From contig JAMAHW010000016.1 in assembly GCA_023627715.1 (NCBI GenBank), positions 558,001-622,000 of the forward strand: a DNA stretch of 64,000 nt, given 5' to 3'. This DNA is from Periconia sp. R9002 (lineage: Eukaryota; Ascomycota; Dothideomycetes; Pleosporales; Periconiaceae). A model generated the notes under the pieces. That model was not told where the DNA came from and ran no database searches. It saw only the letters and a program-made list of their open reading frames with translations. Position numbers and translations under genes: made by a program. Positions within the stretch are counted from its first letter, which is position 1. Each line of letters starts with the position of its first letter. Of this stretch, positions 58,128-64,000 are shown one piece after another.

Positions 58128-59230
58128 GGTGGGTGTTTCCTTCGTCTCTGGAGAACAATTTGAAGCTTTGATGTACTCTTTGTCGTGTAAAAGGGAAGCT
58201 TCGGTAGGTATTCCTGTAGTTACCTACCTACTCAAGCAAGCATTCGACTTTATATCCATCTACTGCGGACTTGTATCATCCACCAATTGACCAAACGAGT
58301 TAGCCATATGCGGTTATTGTCTTTACAAAGTATGCTTTTGGTACTCCATCGTTTTTAGCGTGCGGGAAATATGTTACTGTTCTCCCGCTGAATTTCCGCT
58401 AGTTTTCCGCAATTCTTTTTTTCCGCACCGCGAGTTTCCGCAACGATGTGTTCCGCCGCATGAATAAACTTCTGTATCGGGTTTTTGCAATTGGTAAAAT
58501 ATTTGTATAGAGAGATATCGAATTGCTGCTGTGTTTGAATTATAGCATCGCAGCCTAGGCAGGAAGTCTTTCCTTCCTTGGTCCGTAATATCTCGGCTAG
58601 GCTCTCCTTCAGCGTAAGGCCTTTATGACTGTCGTGGATGTGCTAGTGAGAATCTTCTTTGGTATTAGATGCGATAGATCCTTTTTATACCTTTTTTTTG
58701 GAGGTGGCGGTAGAGAGATTCTATACTATATTTTGAGCACAAAGGTAGTTATAGAAAAGCAGGGTTGTTACGGTACATGATCAGTGTCTCATGAACCATC
58801 GTCCCTTCCTCCATACCAATCACATATGTACCTTTGAGATATGTATGTCTGCCTAGGTATGTATTCTAGTACCCGAGGAATCGCAACGAAGAAATTTGTG
58901 ATAGCAAACGTAAATGCAATCCGAGTGTCAATACCGCACAGTGTCGCGTATACCCGTCATTCTCTCATCACAACAAGTGGTATCAACATCTTTCGCATCT
59001 GCTGAATAGCTAGGTATGTAATTATATGTTACCATTTAAGAATAGAACCATTTTCATCTTGTAGGACATCATTTGTCCTTGTATGTGTCAAAAATAGAAG
59101 GCTGACAAATCCAATTGATTCTATTCCTATTACGCACTTGTACCCTCAATAACCTTGAACACTGCCATGCCACCTCACATCCGCAAAAGTTCCTATTATC
59201 CTGGTGGACCATCTGAGCCATCGCAACAAA
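58128..59230. other. Intergenic region, A/T-rich
   Basis: About 1.1 kb between the outward-facing reductase and zinc-cluster genes. TTTCCGC-type repeats (58385-58450) and A/T-rich sequence; no gene recognised. Could hold regulatory sites for both neighbours. Confidence 0.4.
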
Positions 59231-60643
59231 ATGCCCGCAGTTGCCCGCAGAAAATGCTGTATCCCCTGCGCCAACTCGAAGCGCAAGTGCGACAAACAAG
59301 CGCCCGAGTGCCAGCGGTGCATAGACCGAGATCTCGACTGTACATACCCGGCACCCAAGCGTTCACGGAGACATCCTAACCCTGCGAGGTCTGGTGAGAA
59401 CTCAGCTTTTGCTCAGGATTACTCGTCGCTGCCGTGTTCGACGTTCATGGGCGATGGTGGGATTGGGGGCGAGAACTATCTCAACACCACGGTCGGGCTG
59501 GACTTTTCGGCCAATCTGGACAATATGATGACAGGGTCTTCGGTATTCGATATCCCGCCAATGAACGATGTGTCGTTTCCTTACATTTCCTCGACATGCC
59601 CGCCTCATACGACTCAACCTATACTACCTCTTTCCCCGCCGTCAGCACCAGCGGTAGCGACCACCACCCAGGCGACACCGACATGCCCTTGGTTCCTTGA
59701 ATTCGACACATGGGTACTGAACCAGCACTGCGATGAAATGCCCACATGTTCAACCGAATTACAGCTAGAACCCTTCATAAGCGGTGTAGAGCAGATGCTA
59801 CGAGACTGGGTCAAAAACGGACACAACGATTTCATCCACCCCCGGTTGTACGCGCAGGGAATGCCAGCTTGCATCGAGGACGCTTTCACCACGCTCCTGG
59901 CATACACGACGTGTACGCCAGCGGTCAAGGAGACCATCCTCCAAATCGCCGACGAGCGCGCTGCCAGGCTGGTTAACCAGCAACAAGAGGTGTTGCAGAC
60001 TACCGCCAAAACAACCGGTCCGTATGCCGGTAGGAGCGGTGCTGCGCACGAAATATGGACGCAACTGGCACGCGTCCAGGCACTGTTCGTGTACGAGTTC
60101 ATACGGCTTTTTGACGGAAACATACGCGTGCGTGCTTCGGCCGAGCTCCAGTTGCCCACTCTGCGGGCGTGGGTGAGGCACATGAGGGAGACGATACAGA
60201 AATTTCGCGGCGACGACCTGACCCTATGCCCTGCTACCACCCAAGACGGCGGAACCCAAAGCCAATTCGACAAAGACTACGCGGCAGCGACCAATCTGTG
60301 GAAACTCTGGATTCTCAGCGAAAGCGTTCGCCGTTCGCATTTGATCATCGATGCCGTGGCCAACATTTTCACGACCATGAGCAAAGGATTGGCTGAATGT
60401 GCTGGCGCCGTCATGTTCACGGCGCGTGCTGGGTTGTGGGAGGCCAGTTCAGCGTCGAAATGGGCGCGTTTGACGAATGGCAAGGCGCCACTTTTGGTGG
60501 CCTCGTTGACGCCCGGCCCGCTCCTGGACCAGTACAGCGCGGACGACGTTGATGGGTTTGCGAAGATGTATTGGACGTTTATTGTGGGTAAGGAGAAGAT
60601 TGAGTGTTGGGTTGAGAAGAGTGCGAATACGGTAGGCGTCTAG
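59231..60643 (+). CDS. Zn2Cys6 transcription factor
   Basis: 470 residues from ATG 59231 (MPAVARRKCC); an in-frame ATG nine codons earlier is less likely. The zinc cluster is at residues ~10-37: C-x2-C-x6-C-x6-C-x2-C-x6-C (CIPCANSKRKC then ECQRCIDRDLDC), followed by a basic linker PKRSRRHPN. It has no intron. The middle region (about 150-440) is the helical fungal-specific domain, with WFLEFDTWVLNQHCDEMPTC near its start and DYAAATNLWKLWILSESVRR. This layout is typical of pathway-specific regulators of secondary metabolism or catabolism. It is next to an aldo-keto reductase and an MFS permease, which are candidate targets. Nothing unusual in the zinc ligands. Confidence 0.9.
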   Translation: MPAVARRKCCIPCANSKRKCDKQAPECQRCIDRDLDCTYPAPKRSRRHPNPARSGENSAFAQDYSSLPCSTFMGDGGIGGENYLNTTVGLDFSANLDNMMTGSSVFDIPPMNDVSFPYISSTCPPHTTQPILPLSPPSAPAVATTTQATPTCPWFLEFDTWVLNQHCDEMPTCSTELQLEPFISGVEQMLRDWVKNGHNDFIHPRLYAQGMPACIEDAFTTLLAYTTCTPAVKETILQIADERAARLVNQQQEVLQTTAKTTGPYAGRSGAAHEIWTQLARVQALFVYEFIRLFDGNIRVRASAELQLPTLRAWVRHMRETIQKFRGDDLTLCPATTQDGGTQSQFDKDYAAATNLWKLWILSESVRRSHLIIDAVANIFTTMSKGLAECAGAVMFTARAGLWEASSASKWARLTNGKAPLLVASLTPGPLLDQYSADDVDGFAKMYWTFIVGKEKIECWVEKSANTVGV

Positions 60644-60903
60644 AACTAACATTTGAACATTGCATATGTTCATGTCAATGCATGTAATGAACCAAGACAC
60701 ATACAACTGTATGACCAGCGATAGGAAGTGGCATTGAGACTACTTGTGCGTCACGACCAAGATCGGAGCCAACGCAATATACGAAACAAAACCAGTAAAG
60801 AAACCTTTCGTGAACGCCCAAAAACTCATGTTTTCCAATCATACATCAAAAGCAAAGATATACACACATGTCATCCATACATCCAGCCTGCAAGTCATGG
60901 TAT

Positions 60904-61848
60904 TTAGACCGTGATGTGCTGCATCTTGCCATATTCAGCCTGAGGTGCTGCCCGCTCCATGGGCTTAAACTTGCGCCTCACAGGCGTCCTGCTCGCCTCA
61001 CCCGGTTTAGTGTTTGTGCCAGGGTATGGAGAGACATCTTTCTTGGCCGAAGTGTTCTCCTTGGGAGGTTGGAAAGGTTTAGGTGCACCTGGCTTTACAG
61101 CCGTCTTTTTCTCGGTCGGATAGGCCGAGTTGTAGTTCGTGTTGGCGGATCCGAAGGAAGTGTTGTTGGGATATGGTTTAGGTAGGGACTTTGCAGCCTT
61201 GTTGAGATTGGACGTTGACGCTGCCTTATTCACCGTGGATCCAAGCGTGTTCTTCGCTCCTCCAAGTCCAGCGCCCACTGTAGATTTGCCGCTGCTCACA
61301 CCAGTGCTGAGCGCCTTTTGCGCGGGTTTAGCAACACCGGGAGTCTTTTTGGCTCCCAGTGGTGTGGTGCTAGTAGGTCCGATGCGCTTTGTGTTTGCCG
61401 GTGGGGCAGCGGCTGGGGAGGAGTTGGAGCGCTTGGGCGCAGATGGTCTGCTAGGTGCCGGAAGAGGCTTCTTTTTGGGAGCTGAAGATGAAGTAGAGGA
61501 GTAGGATGACTTTTTTTGGTATCCTTGACCAGAGATGCTATTCCCATAGCCCGATACTTTGCGTTCGAGGCCTGGAGAATGAGCGTGTCAGTGAGATTGT
61601 ATATGAATTTCTTATTGAGAAAGGTTCATTGTTGACCAAAGATATATGTCCTGCCCTTTCAGGGAGAAACGAATATGAACGAAGAAGAGACGAGGAAACA
61701 TACCGGTTCCAACACTTCTTCCCCCGTTCTCAATGGCGTTTCCAACCTTGATCAATGCATCCCCCGCATAACCTCCGGCCGTCCTCTTCCCAGCCTCGAC
61801 GAATCCCTCGACCGAATTCCAAATCATGTTCTGGATGAAGCCCGTCAT
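60904..61848 (-). CDS. Hypothetical low-complexity Lys/Ser/Pro-rich protein
   Basis: Two exons, 61848-61704 and 61571-60904, give 270 residues. The first exon is a regular, possibly helical sequence (MTGFIQNMIWNSVEGFVEAG, then GDALIKVGNAIENGG). After the intron comes ERKVSGYGNS and a long low-complexity region of Lys, Pro, Ser and Ala with SAPKKKPLP and KPYPNNTSFGSANTNY. It ends in AEYGKMQHITV. The junction was placed at ACCG|GTATGT with acceptor CTCCAG; it reopens the frame. No membrane segment beyond weak hydrophobicity at the start. I do not recognise the family; the pattern (ordered head, disordered tail) suggests a structural or membrane-associated partner. Confidence 0.6.
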
Positions 61849-62854
61849 TGCTGCTAGCTCGATTCTCGATTCTGTTTATTATATTTGTGAGGTGTTGGTA
61901 ACGGATTGCAATGACTGGCGATAATAAGTTTGTATTTGTTCCCTTTCTTACAACACGCTCTCGCTTTCTCGCGTCGCTATGTTGCGGTTGCTATAATTCG
62001 AAGAGATGTTGATGGATAAGATAACCTTGGAACAATTTGTGCTCAATCGAGTCAGATATCCCAAACTCGAAAGTGAAAAAACAGTACACATGTAGCTTGT
62101 GTCAGTTTCACCACCAAATCCAACATACGTCAGGGCGGGAGAGAGGCAAGAGTACGTAAGCAAAGGAAGGCATCGCCACTAAAGAAAGGGCCCGCAAACG
62201 CCACAAGGGCAGCGAAGCCTGTTTGCTCCACTATGACACGCTCCGACAGGGATCATGGAGCTGGTTGCGGTGGAGGAATCGCCAAAGTTTGGGGCATGGA
62301 GATGATGACGTCGCCTTGGATGCTGCTGTAAAAGGACGCTAGTCCTAATCCAGGACTTTCATCTCCATCGCTGCATTCCACGGCCTTCAGTATCACCTTC
62401 CCAATTAGGAAGGTTGGGAAGCATCTTTCGCAACTGTAAACTTATGGATTCTCAGTCCAAACATTTGTTGAAAACATGCAATCAACGAAACGAAACCACA
62501 GTGTTGGACGCAGAATTAATCAAAAAAATCCACATGCCTCGATCTAGCATGTATCATGTACGTATATAAGAATACAGGTATAGAACAAATCCATGTAACT
62601 GCAACCTTCACATGTCCCCTACGTATAACCTCAGACGTAATCCCAAGAAAGCCAAAACACGCTCGCCACCGTATTCCGCTAAATGTATCATGAAAAGCTA
62701 TTCAACTCCGTAGACACCCATAGTTAACGTACTAATCACCCTAGACTCCATATCCCACCAGCGAACCAGCCGACTAGTGCTTTCGCTCCAGGTCTCTCTC
62801 TCCTATGAAGAAAGAAACGTGTAGAGCGGGTAGTGACATATGAATCTGTCAATT
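61849..62854. other. Intergenic region
   Basis: About 1 kb. Nothing convincing. The region contains a few short open frames and A/T-rich sequence near 62460-62620. Confidence 0.4.
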
Positions 62855-64000
62855 TCAAGTACCCAGCTTCTTTGGCGCCGCCGTTTTGTTTTGGGCTGAA
62901 GGAACTTGTTTTTTCGTCGCAAAAGTTCCCTTCTTCGGGGTACTACCTGTCACGACGGATGGCGTAGCAGCCGCCTTTTTCGTCCCTGCAGTCGCAGGTG
63001 CAGCAGGGCCCGCTCCCTTCTTCGCCGTTGGCTGGATATTGTTGCTGGGTTTGAACACATATTTCGGTCCGGGAATAGACTTAGGCGCTTCAGCCACAGC
63101 AGCACCACTGGGTGTTATCTTGAGAGAAACGCCCGACGACGTCATAACAGTGCTCCCTCTGCTCTTCTGCGCTTCATCGATCTCCTTCTTGCCCACGCGG
63201 ATGGTCTGCCCATTGGCCGTGACAATGGTGGTGCTCCCTGCGTTCTTGGCCTCGTCGAGCTTCGTCTTGGGAATTTTGATCGTCACCCCGGATTTCGTGG
63301 TAACCTCTTGCATCTCTCCCGTTGCGGCTGGCGCCTGAGGTTTCTTCTTCGTTACATTCTTTGGGGACGCTGCTGTTGCTGGGGTTATCGATGAATGTTT
63401 GGCTTGTCCTGGTTTGGTGACGGCTTTGGCGTTGATGGGCTTTTTGGTCAATCCTGAAGCAGTTTTGGTAGGCGCGTTCTGGAGTGTTTTAGACTTGGCT
63501 TTGGCATTATTTTGAATTGTCGGAGTGCCCCCTGGGATTTTTGTGGGCACAGAATGAGGCACCCCTCTCGGAAGCCCTATTCCGTTCTGCATAGCTGTCT
63601 CCTTTACCTGTGCAATTGGTTAGCGTCTGTGAAATACTAAGAAGCCACACGTTGATACATACCAGCTTTGCCAAATTCTCTTGGGTCAACTGTTGTACCT
63701 GGCCCTGCTCATGCGGTTTTGCCTCATGGGTCGCCCCTAATTTCGCTGCCCCTGTGATCATCTTTTCGAGCTCATCCGGGGATGGGAGCCCTTTCAGTTC
63801 ACCGTTCCCTAACAATGCTTTCATGTGCTGCTCAAAAAATTCTGCACCCCCAGGAATCGGAATATCCTTGGGGGATGCACCATAGGCCACTGACAAGGCC
63901 ATCATGACACTTGTGATGGGTGCAAAAATCTTCACAAACTCATTCCAGCTGCCGGATTTGACTTCAGTTTCAATGGTGATGGCTGGTCGAGGAACGGTGC
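62855..64000 (-). CDS. Hypothetical Lys/Thr/Ala-rich protein (5' truncated)
   Basis: The last two exons of a gene that enters from the right edge: >64000-63663 and 63607-62855. About 362 residues are visible. The first part holds a hydrophobic stretch (FVKIFAPITSVMMALSVAYG), probably a membrane segment, then SPKDIPIPGGAEFFEQHMKALL and a short acidic helix. After the intron comes a basic low-complexity tail (KAKSKTLQNAPTKTASGLTK) containing three short regular segments that look related to each other (TTKSGVTIKIPKTKLDEAKN, TANGQTIRVGKKEIDEAQ and TSSGVSLKITPSG). The in-frame ATG at 63935 is internal, since the open frame continues to the edge. I do not recognise a family. Confidence 0.6.

Overview
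The window is nuclear DNA of a filamentous ascomycete. Genes are split by many short introns (about 45-130 bases, GTAAGT/GTATGT-like donors, CAG/TAG acceptors). The gene content is typically fungal: a Zn2Cys6 regulator, a Dal5-like MFS permease, an ascomycete-type laccase and a Neurospora-type copper metallothionein. Gene style and the TAGGTA-rich intergenic DNA suggest a Dothideomycete, perhaps Pleosporales; that assignment is an inference. The sequence is a draft: ten Ns at 14857-14866 lie beside long T and C homopolymers.

Layout, left to right. 1-10 kb: the tail of a lysine-rich protein, proteasome subunit beta-5 (PRE2), a histidine-rich orphan, a large PHD/JmjC histone demethylase (Jhd1/KDM2 type) and the U2 snRNP protein SF3B6. 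10-20 kb: a secreted protein with one intact and one degenerate SGNH-hydrolase domain, a decayed reading frame next to the gap, a repeat-rich relic, then a copper metallothionein and a Ctr copper transporter facing each other. 20-39 kb: dense housekeeping genes: IMP3 and HIS7 (divergent), DIM1 and APN1 (divergent), a C2H2-like protein, AIP1 and CHL1 (divergent), a small membrane protein and a PTR2 peptide transporter. 39-46.7 kb: accessory-like DNA with a 16-base minisatellite, an acidic frameshifted reading frame, tRNA-His(GTG), a fungal transcription-factor-like gene without a zinc cluster, and about 4 kb with no gene. 46.7-64 kb: laccase, an Alr/Mnr2-type Mg2+ transporter, a Dal5/Tna1-like permease, an aldo-keto reductase, a Zn2Cys6 factor and two low-complexity basic proteins, the last cut by the window edge.

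Genes that may work together are the copper pair (uptake by Ctr, buffering by metallothionein) and possibly the permease, reductase and zinc-cluster block at 54.4-60.6 kb. The copper-requiring laccase is 30 kb away. I found no clearly undescribed multi-gene system. The most unusual items are the double-SGNH secreted protein, the possible mitochondrial form of Apn1, the 34-base intron required in the laccase, and the decayed reading frames around the repeats.
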